Origin: JAQWCH01 sp050952725
GTDB lineage: Bacteria; Bacillota_I; Bacilli_A; RFN20; CAG-826
Length of the DNA stretch: 64,000 bases
Direction of reading: 5' to 3'
Assembly: GCA_050952725.1 (NCBI GenBank)
Contig: JBMNLN010000001.1
Location: 62,001-126,000, forward strand
Shown: positions 17,113 to 26,775 of the stretch, in pieces
Layout of the letters: each line of letters begins with the position of its first letter
Numbering within the stretch: the stretch's first letter is position 1
The notes under the pieces: generated by a model
What the model saw: the letters and a program-made list of their open reading frames with translations, nothing else
What the model was told of the DNA's origin: nothing
Databases searched by the model: none
Position numbers and translations under genes: made by a program

Positions 17113-17248
17113 AATGCTTTAACATGATATAAAATAATCGTTAAGAATTCAAATGCATTTATTCCGTGAATGACACAATTTATTTATTCATTCCGATTAA
17201 TAGCGAACTGAGAAAAACAATTTATATAATTTTAGTTGTTTGCTTTTA

Positions 17249-17334
17249 TGGTGCCCCGGGTCGGAGTCGAACCGACACGATCTCACGATCGGTGGATTTT
17301 GAGTCCACTGCGTCTACCATTTCACCACCAGGGC
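17249..17334 (-). tRNA. tRNA-Leu (CAA)
   Basis: 86 bases with the long variable arm of class II tRNAs (GATCGTGAGATCGT). Anticodon stem GTGGA/TCCAC with loop CTCAAAA gives anticodon CAA. Encoded CCA. Confidence 0.94.
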
Positions 17335-17372
17335 AGCATTATGATTATATAATAATTTTCCAAAAAGAAAAG

Positions 17373-17387
17373 CCGCTGTTCAAGCGG
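17373..17387 (-). terminator. Terminator after tRNA-Arg (CCG)
   Basis: Short stem CCGCT/AGCGG with a 5-base loop, then CTTTTCTTTTT on the minus strand. Confidence 0.65.
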
Positions 17388-17398
17388 TCTTGGGTTTA

Positions 17399-17475
17399 TG
17401 GCGCGCCCGATACGATTCGAACGTACGACCTCTACCTTCGGAGGGTAGCGCTCTATCCACCTGAGCTACGGGCGC
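17399..17475 (-). tRNA. tRNA-Arg (CCG)
   Basis: Acceptor GCGCCCG/CGGGCGC, D-arm GTAGCTCAGGTGGATAGAGC, anticodon stem CTACC/GGTAG with loop CTCCGAA (anticodon CCG), encoded CCA. 77 bases. Confidence 0.95.
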
Positions 17476-17524
17476 ATAAACGCTAACTATAATATCACAA
17501 AAAAGCAATAAGAAAAAAGACTTC

Positions 17525-18346
17525 CTATCCGAGCGCAATATCTAGGACCATCATTAAAGCAAACCCGAAAATCACGCCGAAGGTCCCAAAATGCTTATAA
17601 TCGCCCTGGCTAGCTTCGGGAATTAATTCGTCGACCACCACATAAACCATCGCTCCAGCGGCAAAGGCGAGAAACCACGGAAGTAATGTCGCGATTTGAT
17701 GAGCGAGGAAAAATCCAATCACGCCGAATAAGGGTTCCACTAATCCGGATAATGTTCCTAAAAAGAAAGCTTTTTTCCGCGATCCACTTTCGGTATATAA
17801 AGGCATCGCCACCGCGGCTCCTTCGGGGACGTTTTGAATAAAAATTCCTAACGAAAGGGCAAAGGCACCAAAAAGACTGACGACATTGGCTCCCCCTTCA
17901 TTTCCTAAAGCAGCAGCGGCGCCAAAGGCAAAACCAACTGCTAAACCCTCAGGGATATTATGAATTGTCATCGCGAGAAACAACTTCCAACCCCGCGAAA
18001 TCCTTTTACTTTCTAAGCCCTCTTCCTCCTTGCTAATCCCGTGGAAATGCGGGATGAGTTTATCGAGGAAAAATAAAAAAGCACTTCCAAGTAAAAAACC
18101 AAGTAACGAAGGTAACCAAGCGACTTTTTCATATCGCGGCAGAGTCAATGATAATTCATAAGCGGGAATTAAAAGCGACCAAACGCTGGCGGCGATCATC
18201 ACCCCAGAGGAAAAACCAAGAAAAATCGCATTTAACTTTGCGGGAACATCCTTTTTTAGAAGAAAAACGAAGGCGGAACCTAATGTCGTCCCTATCGCTC
18301 CAAAAATTAAACCAAAGACTATTAAAAAATTATCACTCATATTCAA
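17525..18346 (-). CDS. ZIP family divalent metal transporter
   Basis: 273 residues with eight predicted hydrophobic segments. The metal-binding helices are clear: IHNIPEGLAVGFAFG near residue 130 and IQNVPEGAAVAMPLY near residue 170, the H/Q-N-x-PEG pairs typical of ZIP proteins, plus VEPLFGVIGF afterwards. A short cytoplasmic loop with HFHG lies before them. It should import zinc, iron or manganese; which one cannot be told. It starts 11 bases after the cls stop and probably shares its transcript. Confidence 0.9.
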   Translation of the reverse strand: MNMSDNFLIVFGLIFGAIGTTLGSAFVFLLKKDVPAKLNAIFLGFSSGVMIAASVWSLLIPAYELSLTLPRYEKVAWLPSLLGFLLGSAFLFFLDKLIPHFHGISKEEEGLESKRISRGWKLFLAMTIHNIPEGLAVGFAFGAAAALGNEGGANVVSLFGAFALSLGIFIQNVPEGAAVAMPLYTESGSRKKAFFLGTLSGLVEPLFGVIGFFLAHQIATLLPWFLAFAAGAMVYVVVDELIPEASQGDYKHFGTFGVIFGFALMMVLDIALG

Positions 18347-18357
18347 TGAACTCTCAT

Positions 18358-19962
18358 TTAGAAGAAGGTTTCAAAGATCCGCATCACCCGACCGATAAAA
18401 CGCGAAGATCGAGAAAAGGTTTTAATCTTTGCAAAGGTGATTTTCTCACTGACTTCCAGGGTCTTTTGGAAGTCATCTTCAATGATTTTGGCAATTTGAG
18501 GGTCATAGGCGACGACCCCATTTTCGTAGTTAAGATAAAGCGAACGGAAATCAAAATTAACCGTCCCCACGGTGAAATATTGATCATCGGTAACGACGAC
18601 TTTACCGTGATTAAATCCCGGGGTATATTCATAGATTTGAATCCCCGCTTCTAACAGTTCCTTATAATATGAGCGCGCGACATAGAAAGGAATTTTTTTA
18701 TCGGGAATCGAAGGCATAATAATCACCACTTCCACTCCGCGCTTTGCGGCAAATAAAAGCGCCCTAAGCAACCGGTCATTTAAAACAAGATACGGGGTAT
18801 GAATATGGTAATATCGCTTAGCATTAGCTAAAAGAAAAAGATAAATATTTTCTGCGGGATTTTCATTGTTTTCTGGAGCATCCGTATATGGGGTTACAAA
18901 ATTATCCGCCGGGGTTTTGTTTTGAGGGTGCTCGATTAAATATTTCTCCACAATTTGTGGTTTTTTGCTTCGAACTGACCACATATTGATAAATTGGATG
19001 GTCAGGGCATTAACGGCGGAACCTTCAATTCTTAACGCCGTATCTTTCCAATGACCAAAGCGGACATGTTGATTGATATATTCATCGGCGATATTAATTC
19101 CCCCGACAAAGCCGACTTTGCCATCGACAACACAAATCTTCCGATGATCACGGTTATTTTGATAAGAGGAAAGCACCGCTTTAATCGGGGCAAAAACCCG
19201 ACATTTGATCCCTTTGCGACGCATCTTCATATAATAGTTCCGAGGAAGTGAAGTAAATGTATTAAACCCATCGTACATTAAACGGATTTCGACACCTTCT
19301 TTGACTTTGCGTTCGAGAATTTTTAAGATCGTATCCCACATCAACCCAGGCGTAATGATGAAATATTCAAGAAAAATAAATTTTTCCGCTTTTTCTAAGG
19401 CGGCAATCATCGCTGGGAAAAAAACATCGCCAAGTGGATAAAACTCCAGTTGATTATCTTGATAGGTAGAAGCGTCACCATAGCGGTTAAGATAAGCGCA
19501 TAAGGGAGCATAATGCGGAAGTTGTTTTTTTAAGTTAGCGACCACGATTTCATCTTGGCGATGAAGATGACGCGTCTCTGCTACTTTTTCATTCAACCAC
19601 CGAACAATTAAGCGCGAGTTAGGAATGATTTGGATAAAAAGATAAAAAAGCGAACCTAAAAATGGGAAAAGCGAGATGATGACGAGCCAGGTGATTTTAT
19701 AAGATGGATCAATCCGGCGATTTAAGGTAATCACCGTTAAAACAATCCGCAGCAATAGATCGATAATCGCTAAAATGATCAACAACCAAAACCAAGTCTG
19801 CGATTCCTTTAAAATATAATAGACCGCTGCATAGGCCCCGACGACGATGACCACAATTTGAATAAAGACCAAAAAGAGAGTCAACATCATCTGGTTGAGG
19901 AAAAGGCGGACAAATAACCGCCATGGGTTTAACCGGGCATGTGGTGAATCTTTTTTTCTCAT
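18358..19962 (-). CDS. cls: Cardiolipin synthase
   Basis: 534 residues: two N-terminal membrane segments (about 20-75), then two phospholipase D domains with intact HKD motifs, HRKICVVDGKVGFVGGIN in the first and HGKVVVTDDQYFTVGTVNFD in the second. It condenses phosphatidylglycerol into cardiolipin in the membrane. The C-terminal PLD-linked helix is preserved. It leads a two-gene unit with the ZIP transporter; pgpA earlier in the window feeds the same pathway. Confidence 0.95.
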   Translation of the reverse strand: MRKKDSPHARLNPWRLFVRLFLNQMMLTLFLVFIQIVVIVVGAYAAVYYILKESQTWFWLLIILAIIDLLLRIVLTVITLNRRIDPSYKITWLVIISLFPFLGSLFYLFIQIIPNSRLIVRWLNEKVAETRHLHRQDEIVVANLKKQLPHYAPLCAYLNRYGDASTYQDNQLEFYPLGDVFFPAMIAALEKAEKFIFLEYFIITPGLMWDTILKILERKVKEGVEIRLMYDGFNTFTSLPRNYYMKMRRKGIKCRVFAPIKAVLSSYQNNRDHRKICVVDGKVGFVGGINIADEYINQHVRFGHWKDTALRIEGSAVNALTIQFINMWSVRSKKPQIVEKYLIEHPQNKTPADNFVTPYTDAPENNENPAENIYLFLLANAKRYYHIHTPYLVLNDRLLRALLFAAKRGVEVVIIMPSIPDKKIPFYVARSYYKELLEAGIQIYEYTPGFNHGKVVVTDDQYFTVGTVNFDFRSLYLNYENGVVAYDPQIAKIIEDDFQKTLEVSEKITFAKIKTFSRSSRFIGRVMRIFETFF

Positions 19963-20075
19963 ATCGGGTTTATTTTAACACTATTCGAAATAAATTGCCT
20001 TTGAAGAGATTAAAAGATGGTTAAAGATTTGATGATTTTTGATTTCGCCTAGAAAAACAATACTTTCTTTAAATA

Positions 20076-20100
20076 AAACCCCTGCGTTTTGCAGGGGTTT
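20076..20100 (-). terminator. Terminator of mgsA
   Basis: Ten-bp stem AAACCCCTGC/GCAGGGGTTT with a 5-base loop and TTATTTAAAG on the minus strand, 14 bases after the mgsA stop. Confidence 0.85.
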
Positions 20101-20113
20101 CGTTGCAAATGTC

Positions 20114-20515
20114 TTATTTTTTTAAATTTGGATGCATTAGGGGGATTTCTCCGCGGTCTAAAGCGGTGAGCATGATTTCTGCACTTGAGACATTCGTTGC
20201 TAAGGGAGTGGCGGTCACGTCACAAAGCCGAAGAAGGGCATTAATATCCGGTTCATGAGGTTGTGAGGAAAGCGGATCACGAAGAAAAATCACTAAATCC
20301 AAAGAATGATTAGCAATCATTGATCCAATTTCTTGATCGCCACCAAGTGGACCGCTTTTCTTGCAGTTGATTACAAGATTAGTCGCCTTTTGGACCAATT
20401 GACCAGTAGTCCCAGTCGCAAACAGTTCATGTTTTTTTAAAGCATTTTTAAACTTAATCGCAAGGGCGATCATATCTGGTTTTTTCTTATCGTGAGCAAT
20501 GAGAGCAACGCGCAT
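20114..20515 (-). CDS. mgsA: Methylglyoxal synthase
   Basis: 133 residues, a normal length. It turns dihydroxyacetone phosphate into methylglyoxal, a glycolytic overflow bypass that frees phosphate. The family motifs are there: RVALIAHDKKKPDM at the start, ATGTTGQLV, the phosphate loop KSGPLGGDQEIG with the catalytic Asp, FLRDPLSSQPHEPDINALLR, and ATPLATNVSSAE. ATG preceded by AAAGGAGA. A sugar-phosphate safety valve would suit a cell with several sugar importers, which is inference. Confidence 0.96.
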   Translation of the reverse strand: MRVALIAHDKKKPDMIALAIKFKNALKKHELFATGTTGQLVQKATNLVINCKKSGPLGGDQEIGSMIANHSLDLVIFLRDPLSSQPHEPDINALLRLCDVTATPLATNVSSAEIMLTALDRGEIPLMHPNLKK

Positions 20516-20621
20516 AAAATCTCCTTTCTAATCTCTTTTAGGTTAACATGGAAATGACCTTTAAAGAAATAAAGACTTTATTTTATGTAACCGTTATGAA
20601 TCGCGACAGAAATTAATTACT

Positions 20622-20705
20622 TGGTGCAGCCAGAGAGACTCGAACTCTCACGAGTTTCCTCACTAGCTTCTGAGACTAGCGCGTATACCATTCCGCCATG
20701 GCTGC
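20622..20705 (-). tRNA. tRNA-Leu (CAG)
   Basis: 84 bases with long variable arm. Acceptor GCAGCCA with TGGCTGC, anticodon stem CTAGT/GCTAG (one G-T pair) and loop CTCAGAA (anticodon CAG), encoded CCA. Confidence 0.93.
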
Positions 20706-20941
20706 ATTGCTATTTATTGTAGATAAGTTTTTCAAATAAATCTAGATTATTCGCTTTATTAATTGATTGTTCTTAGTTAAGCCTTTCACAAAAGTATACT
20801 ACATCATGCGTCATACAACTTAAATTCACAAATTATCTTTTTTGAACATTTGAAAAACTACACCACAGTCTTTTTCTTATATTTTCATCGCAACTTAACC
20901 ACCTTGCTAATCTAGTTTACAATATAAATGAGGTGACTAAT

Positions 20942-22678
20942 ATGAACAAGTTAATGACCCATCATGGTGCCTTTCTCAACCGCGAACATCCATTGAACGA
21001 ATATCCTCGCCCACACTTCGTCCGCTCTTCTTATCTCTCATTGAACGGACCTTGGCAACTTACCATCTGTCGAGGATTAAATCGCGAAGAACTTGTTTTT
21101 CAAGGTGAAATTATCGTTCCTTTCGCCGTGGAATCTCCACTTAGCGAAGTGCCTAGCGATCGATATCAACCGGGCGATCTGCTAATTTACGAACGAGAAC
21201 TTGTGCTTGATATTCCCAAAAATGCCGCTTCCTTTACCCTTCATTTTGAAGGAATTGATTATGATTATCAGATTTTTTTAAACGAGGAATTAATCGGAGC
21301 TCAAAAAGGAGGATACGAAGCTTTAAGAATTAATCTCCCCGTAAGTGGCTTAAAAAAGAAAAATCACTTACGCGTGGAGGTTTTTGATGATACGCATAAT
21401 AATTACGCGGAAAAAGGAAAACAATCGTTAACTCCTGGTGGAATGTGGTATACCCCAACATCGGGGATTTATCAATCTGTCTGGGGGGAGTTTTTACCAC
21501 GTGCCCCCATCAGACATTTTCGCACGAGTTACGATTTTGAAAAGGAAGTGCTCACCATCGTTATCGATGCAGAAAAAGATAGTTTTCCCATTGTGCTTTC
21601 CATCCCGCGGGTGGGCAAGGAGGATATACTTTTGGAAATAAGAAACCCTGTGACAGAAATTCCTTTTCCTCAGACAAGATTGTGGTCGGTTGATGATCCT
21701 TTTCTTTATGATCTTTTTCTTCGAGGCGAAACTGAAACTATCTCCGGATACTTTGGGATTCGCCAAGTTGCCATCAAAAAGCGTTTTCAATATCCAGCGG
21801 TTTATTTAAATGATGATCCTGTTTTCTTAAATGGCCTTCTCGACCAGGGTTATTGGCCTGAAAGTGGGATAACCCCACCTAGCGATGAAGCGCTTATCGA
21901 TGATTTAATGCTAGCAAAACGGCTCGGCTTTAACACGATGCGCGTCCATATGAAAAAAGCCCCGCCACGTTATCTTTTTCATGCTGATCGCCTAGGAATT
22001 TTAGTTATCCAAGACCTCCCTGCGGGCGGACGTTATTCCTATCTGCATCAAACTGCTCTCCCCACGATTGGAAAAAAACGAGCTAATGATGGTAATTACC
22101 GCCTCTTTGGACGGCACGATCAAGAAAATCGCGAGAACTTCTATCGCCTGTTGTTGAATATGATTGACGAATTCCATTATTCACCATCGTTAATCATCTG
22201 GTGTCCATTCAATGAAGGTTGGGGACAATTTGACGCTGCTAGAGCCTATGAGATGATTAAAAAAGTTGATCCAACTCGGCTAGTCGATACGACCAGTGGC
22301 TGGTTTGATGTCAAAAAAAGCGACTTCTATAGTGTCCACAATTACTTCTACAAAATCAAAGTCAAACATCTCGACCACCGGCCCTACTTCTTAAGTGAGT
22401 TCGGCGGATATTCCTATGCCCCTGAATTCCACACTTATAATCCCGATAAGGTTTATGGCTATAAAAAATTTAAAGATGCCGCCAGTTATGAAAAAGCAAT
22501 TCATAAACTTTATTCAGAAGCGATTATCCCCGCGATATCACAAGGTTTAGCGGGAGCGATTTACACGCAAGTAAGCGATGTTGAAGAGGAGACTAATGGT
22601 CTAATCTCTTATGACCGCAAAGTCCTCAAGGTCAACGAACTCGCTTTCCGCGCACTTATGGAAAAAGTTCGATATTAA
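20942..22678 (+). CDS. GH2 family glycosidase (beta-galactosidase/glucuronidase superfamily)
   Basis: 578 residues, no signal peptide, so cytoplasmic. The N-terminal jelly-roll sugar-binding domain (about 20-170) contains SLNGPWQLTI and RELVLDIP; an immunoglobulin-like domain follows, then a barrel from about residue 280. The acid/base is in IIWCPFNEGWGQFD and the nucleophile is probably the Glu in YFLSEFGGYS. It should release beta-linked terminal sugars from imported oligosaccharides; which sugar is open. The ATG is set by GAGGTG 6 bases upstream; a GTG 9 bases earlier overlaps that site. Alone on its strand with its own terminator. Confidence 0.88.
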   Translation: MNKLMTHHGAFLNREHPLNEYPRPHFVRSSYLSLNGPWQLTICRGLNREELVFQGEIIVPFAVESPLSEVPSDRYQPGDLLIYERELVLDIPKNAASFTLHFEGIDYDYQIFLNEELIGAQKGGYEALRINLPVSGLKKKNHLRVEVFDDTHNNYAEKGKQSLTPGGMWYTPTSGIYQSVWGEFLPRAPIRHFRTSYDFEKEVLTIVIDAEKDSFPIVLSIPRVGKEDILLEIRNPVTEIPFPQTRLWSVDDPFLYDLFLRGETETISGYFGIRQVAIKKRFQYPAVYLNDDPVFLNGLLDQGYWPESGITPPSDEALIDDLMLAKRLGFNTMRVHMKKAPPRYLFHADRLGILVIQDLPAGGRYSYLHQTALPTIGKKRANDGNYRLFGRHDQENRENFYRLLLNMIDEFHYSPSLIIWCPFNEGWGQFDAARAYEMIKKVDPTRLVDTTSGWFDVKKSDFYSVHNYFYKIKVKHLDHRPYFLSEFGGYSYAPEFHTYNPDKVYGYKKFKDAASYEKAIHKLYSEAIIPAISQGLAGAIYTQVSDVEEETNGLISYDRKVLKVNELAFRALMEKVRY

Positions 22679-22700
22679 GCTAACCTTTCAAACAAATAAT

Positions 22701-22724
22701 AAAAACGCCCTAATGGGCGCTTTT
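22701..22724 (+). terminator. Terminator of the GH2 gene
   Basis: Stem CGCCC/GGGCG flanked by A/T pairs, loop TAAT, then TTTTACT. Confidence 0.75.
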
Positions 22725-22890
22725 ACTATAATCATTCCCCGATGAATGGCCTAACGAAATCGAGCGACGAGATCACAATCTTTGAAATTAGAAAGGAGGG
22801 AAAGAATATTTCGCGATCAAGTGCTTTTCAAACTTCGAAAGGCGCTTTATCATATCATTAAATTAAGCAACTTCAAGGTGAAAAAGCAAA

Positions 22891-22911
22891 AAAACGCAAT
22901 GAAAGCGTTTT
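22891..22911 (-). terminator. Terminator of the UPF0316 gene
   Basis: Stem AAAACGC/GCGTTTT with a 7-base loop and TTTGCTTTTTC on the minus strand, 54 bases after the stop codon. Confidence 0.7.
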
Positions 22912-22964
22912 CTTGATGATTTTAAGTTTTTATATGGTTTTTGTTGTGGTTTTTTTGCAAATTT

Positions 22965-23528
22965 CTATTTAAAGAACTTGCGATTGCGCTTGGGAAGAAA
23001 ACCGCCAGAAATCTGGGCTAAATCGCTTATCGTTATAAGTAATTCGGGATCAATTTTCAAAAGATCGGCAACTAAAATCTTGGCTGACTTTCGCTCTGAG
23101 AAAACCATTAAGACCACCTTTTCTCCCTGAACTCCATGAGCGGCAACTTCAGTGACTCCAAGTTTTTGCCCGCGAATAAAATCGACGATGAGTTGTCCGC
23201 TAGTTTTTGAGGCAATCACTTGAATCATCACCTTGCCAAAGGCGAGCCAGTTTTCAATTAAACTACCTAAATAAACCCCAACCGTAAATCCAAGCGCATA
23301 GACAATCCCCTTCAAAGGAGCAGCACTCATCCCAGTCACGACATTAGCGGCAACAAAGACCCAAAGAATTAATTCAAAGAAAGAAAGGATGGCCCCTAGA
23401 ACCCGATATCCGCGATTAATTAAGATAATCCGAATTGTTGATAGAGATACTTCAATCACTTTACAAACGAAAATAATCAAAAGAACATACCATGCGGTTG
23501 ATGCAAATAATTCTGTGAGCCAAGGCAT
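22965..23528 (-). CDS. UPF0316 family membrane protein (DUF5698/DUF2179)
   Basis: 187 residues. Three hydrophobic segments (about 10-85) include KVIEVSLSTIRIILINRG, the signature of the UPF0316/YebE family, followed by a cytoplasmic DUF2179-type domain from about 105 (small alpha-beta fold; VTEVAAHGVQGEKVVLMVFSER). Function unknown. The ATG at 23528 is placed 6 bases after GAGGTG; a longer start 9 bases upstream would cover that site. Confidence 0.88.
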   Translation of the reverse strand: MPWLTELFASTAWYVLLIIFVCKVIEVSLSTIRIILINRGYRVLGAILSFFELILWVFVAANVVTGMSAAPLKGIVYALGFTVGVYLGSLIENWLAFGKVMIQVIASKTSGQLIVDFIRGQKLGVTEVAAHGVQGEKVVLMVFSERKSAKILVADLLKIDPELLITISDLAQISGGFLPKRNRKFFK

Positions 23529-23686
23529 AAATATCACCTCAAATTATATTATAGACACTATTAAATATTTTACCTGAAAAAGTTACGAGAACAATACCTC
23601 ATTAGTATTTTCAAAAACCCAAAATAATCAATGTAATTGCTTTTTTTAGTAAATAATGTTTCTATAAACTTCAAATTAAATAAAAC

Positions 23687-25876
23687 TTAGTGGTTAGCAA
23701 TCGCAACAATAACTAACGCAGCTACCATTTGATAAGCTTCCTCTGAAGGATGTAATTTATCAACAAAATACCTATCTAAAGGTTGTCCTTCATCATCACA
23801 AAAAAGTGTTTTGACATCGACAAACTCAAGAAAGTCATACTTATCACAGATTTTTTTGTACTCGATATTAGCTTCTGCAATTTGCGACATTCTTGCTAAG
23901 GATTTTTCATAAGTACAATAGTTAATTCCGATAATTACACATTTAAAATTGGGAACGCGTGATTTAATACCCGTCATCGTAGATTCAACATTTTGGGCCA
24001 TTGTCGCAAGATTAACATCAGCATTGATATCATTGATGCCGTTCCAATAAATTCCCCATTCTGGTTCATAGACAGCCATTTCATTAACATAGCCTAAATT
24101 GGTATAGTGATGAGTTTTCGCCCCACCAATGCCAACACTAAGAACGTTATTTTCACCAAGTTCAGCAAAATCTCTTTTATATTTCAACCAAAGATGAGTA
24201 TAAGAGTGTCCAAAAATTAAATATTGTGCTTTATCCACACTGTGGTTATTTTCAAAATTAATCCCATGAGAAAAAGAACCGCCGACAACATCTGACTTGA
24301 ATCCATAATATGTACCAGTTAATGGATCACTGTCTATATATTCAATAATTAAACGGTTAAGGTAATAACAATAAATGCGATTATTATCTAAAACAACACG
24401 CATCTCACCACCATGCTCAATCGATAAAGATACATATTTTTGTTGTGTCCAAGTGACTGTACCATTATCATATCTTCCTAATTTAAAGAATTGATTTCCA
24501 GCATTACAAAAATAATAGTAGGATAAGCCAGGTTCGGTTTCATAAAAAATATCCCTATCTGGCTTAGTCACATTAAAGACTAATCCATATCCAAAAGTTT
24601 TTATGGAACCTGTAACCGTCTTAATCGTTCCTTGGGAAGAAGACATAGGAGTTTTAACTAAGCATAGTGATTGCGTTGTTGTGGCGCGAACTGTATCAAA
24701 AGTCGAAGCAAACCCGCCACGATAAACATCGACATCACCAATTTTATTAGCATCAATATTCACAATTGGCGTAATTTTGACATTTTTATAATATCCCGAG
24801 GAGAACTGCGAACATAAACCAACTTTGGTTCCAGTTAATACTGAAGTATCTTGGTAAGACATCTGATATTTTCCATCAAGATAAAAATCAAAGACATTAG
24901 CATTTTTGACAATTTTAACTGTGTGTTCAATGGTATCATCCAACATATAAGTAACATAATATTTTTCAGATGTGAGCACTCCGTTGACCAGTTTATATAA
25001 ATTTAATGCACCCGTGATGCTTATACCCAAATAATAATAAGAGACCTCCGCATCACGCCAAAAGGTAGTTTTACCACCATCATCTAAACAAAAGACACAG
25101 CCAACCAAAGCATTGTTGCCTTGAGCATAATAAGTATATTCAAAAACTCCGTTTTCAAAAGTTTTATGATTATTAACAAATAGAGAATTAGCTTTTTTTA
25201 CGATAATTTTATTTGATATTAAATTCATTGAACCATAGGCATTTATATATGAAGATGCCTCCATATCTTCAAGATAGGCATTGCGATTCATTTTTACATC
25301 ACTGAAAATTGTTCCTGATGCTTTTGCGTAAAAACCAAGATAGGAGTTGTCCACAATCGCTGTTTCATAACACCAAGGTTTACCATCATTGATTGAAACC
25401 GTAATAAAATCATATTGCGCAAATAGTTTTAAAGTGATGATGAAATTATCGGTTATCGTCATAGTTGATAACACTTTAACTTCCGATAAAGTAGCACCAT
25501 CAAAAAAAGCAATTCCCAAAGTATCATCTTCCCTCAGGCCGACTTTATAATACGTACCCGATTCCTTTTGATAATTGAAGATAACAGCAGCTTGGCTCGA
25601 TAGACAAGTGGGCGATATTTTCGTTGTAATCATCCCTTCATTCATGGCGGTACTCATAATTAGATAACTATCTTCGCCCCGTGCAGTGTAAATGTTTCCA
25701 TCATAATCAAAGGTTTCGACATTTTCATCAATTTTCCCAGGGATATTTTCTTCTGACACCGAACTTGTTCCTCCCATTGTCGAATCAATAGTAATAGAAT
25801 CATTTGTCACGGTACTCGGACCACTGCAGCCGATTAATAATAAACACAAAGAGAAAATAAATGATCTTTTTTTCAT
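23687..25876 (-). CDS. Large lipoprotein with C-terminal SGNH hydrolase domain
   Basis: 729 residues with lipobox LLLIGC (Cys at residue 17). The middle holds two or three beta-sandwich domains resembling concanavalin/laminin-G type glycan-binding folds (YYKVGLREDDTLGIAFFDG and later FWRDAEVSYYYLGISITG). The C-terminal 180 residues are an SGNH hydrolase: block I GHSYTHLW (Ser 558, with GHS instead of GDS), Gly near 582-585 in VGIGGAK, block III NGINDI (Asn 615) and block V DKLHP (Asp 706, His 709). It likely deacylates a surface-bound glycan. Last gene of the long glycan/GRE operon, with AAAGGAG 8 bases before the ATG. Confidence 0.85.
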   Translation of the reverse strand: MKKRSFIFSLCLLLIGCSGPSTVTNDSITIDSTMGGTSSVSEENIPGKIDENVETFDYDGNIYTARGEDSYLIMSTAMNEGMITTKISPTCLSSQAAVIFNYQKESGTYYKVGLREDDTLGIAFFDGATLSEVKVLSTMTITDNFIITLKLFAQYDFITVSINDGKPWCYETAIVDNSYLGFYAKASGTIFSDVKMNRNAYLEDMEASSYINAYGSMNLISNKIIVKKANSLFVNNHKTFENGVFEYTYYAQGNNALVGCVFCLDDGGKTTFWRDAEVSYYYLGISITGALNLYKLVNGVLTSEKYYVTYMLDDTIEHTVKIVKNANVFDFYLDGKYQMSYQDTSVLTGTKVGLCSQFSSGYYKNVKITPIVNIDANKIGDVDVYRGGFASTFDTVRATTTQSLCLVKTPMSSSQGTIKTVTGSIKTFGYGLVFNVTKPDRDIFYETEPGLSYYYFCNAGNQFFKLGRYDNGTVTWTQQKYVSLSIEHGGEMRVVLDNNRIYCYYLNRLIIEYIDSDPLTGTYYGFKSDVVGGSFSHGINFENNHSVDKAQYLIFGHSYTHLWLKYKRDFAELGENNVLSVGIGGAKTHHYTNLGYVNEMAVYEPEWGIYWNGINDINADVNLATMAQNVESTMTGIKSRVPNFKCVIIGINYCTYEKSLARMSQIAEANIEYKKICDKYDFLEFVDVKTLFCDDEGQPLDRYFVDKLHPSEEAYQMVAALVIVAIANH

Positions 25877-25881
25877 AAAGA

Positions 25882-26775
25882 TTACTCCTTTATCACTTTA
25901 AACCCATATCTTGTGAAGATATCTCTTGCTTTGGAAATTTCTTCATTTGTTGGTATTTTTATTTCTTGTGAAGGATACGGCCAGCCTAGGGCCCGATATT
26001 TGTCTTTCGCATAATAATGATAAGGTAGGACTTTTACAGCGGTAATGTTGTGAAACCCAACTATTTTCTTAGCGATATCTTCCATTTCGTCAGCATTATA
26101 AGTAGGAAGAAAGGGAACTCTAATCTCCATCGGTTTTCCCAATTGATTGAGCAAAGCCATATTTTGGTAAATGATGTCGTTATCAACATCAGTCAATTTT
26201 TTATGAGTTTGGGTTGACGCGGCTTTCGCATCAACTAAAAAAGTATCGATATATTCAGCGACTTCAATTATTGTTTCTTTAGGCGCATAGAGGGTGGTAT
26301 CGATAGCGACATTAATATTCTTCTCTTTAAGTTTTCTAGCAATAGCAAGGGTAAAGTCCTTTTGGGCTAAAGGCTCGCCCCCCGAAATTGTTACTCCACC
26401 ACCAAGAGCACGGTGGAAGGGTTGATCTTTGGTGATTAAATCAACGATTTCATCGACCGATGCATCTTTCCCATAAAATGCCAGCGCTCGATAAGTACAA
26501 ACTTCAGCGCATTTACCACAGGAATTACATTTGCTTCGTTCAAATTTATGAACTCCATTTTCCATATAATGAGCTTGGGATGGGCACACTAAAGAACATA
26601 ACCCGCAATTTTTGCAGTTATCCTGGAAAAAGCCGATTTGATTTTGGAAAGATATACATTCAGGATTATGACACCAAGCGCAATGAAGCGGACAACCTTT
26701 TAAAAAGAGAGTGGTCCTAACTCCATCGCCATCATGGATTTCATAATATTTAATGGAGACGTATTTGCCGTACAT
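25882..26775 (-). CDS. Glycyl radical enzyme activating protein (radical SAM)
   Basis: 297 residues. It should reduce SAM and abstract hydrogen from Gly 701 of the adjacent glycyl radical enzyme. The radical-SAM cluster motif CPLHCAWC uses Cys 28, 32 and 35. Between it and the rest of the barrel is an insert with two ferredoxin-like clusters (Cys 54/57/60/64 and 83/86/89/93), as in activases of GRE dehydratases and unlike short PFL activase. SAM-binding SGGEPL is near residue 150. The ATG overlaps the GRE stop (TAATG), giving tight coupling; a TTG start 9 bases upstream is less likely. Confidence 0.94.
   Translation of the reverse strand: MYGKYVSIKYYEIHDGDGVRTTLFLKGCPLHCAWCHNPECISFQNQIGFFQDNCKNCGLCSLVCPSQAHYMENGVHKFERSKCNSCGKCAEVCTYRALAFYGKDASVDEIVDLITKDQPFHRALGGGVTISGGEPLAQKDFTLAIARKLKEKNINVAIDTTLYAPKETIIEVAEYIDTFLVDAKAASTQTHKKLTDVDNDIIYQNMALLNQLGKPMEIRVPFLPTYNADEMEDIAKKIVGFHNITAVKVLPYHYYAKDKYRALGWPYPSQEIKIPTNEEISKARDIFTRYGFKVIKE

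Noticed and set aside
17166..17486. 106-residue plus-strand frame
   Set aside because: It runs through tRNA-Leu and tRNA-Arg on the other strand; a chance frame.
20521..20621. Weak A/T hairpin between tRNA-Leu (CAG) and mgsA as a terminator
   Set aside because: Only A-T pairs with a tiny loop; too unstable to call.
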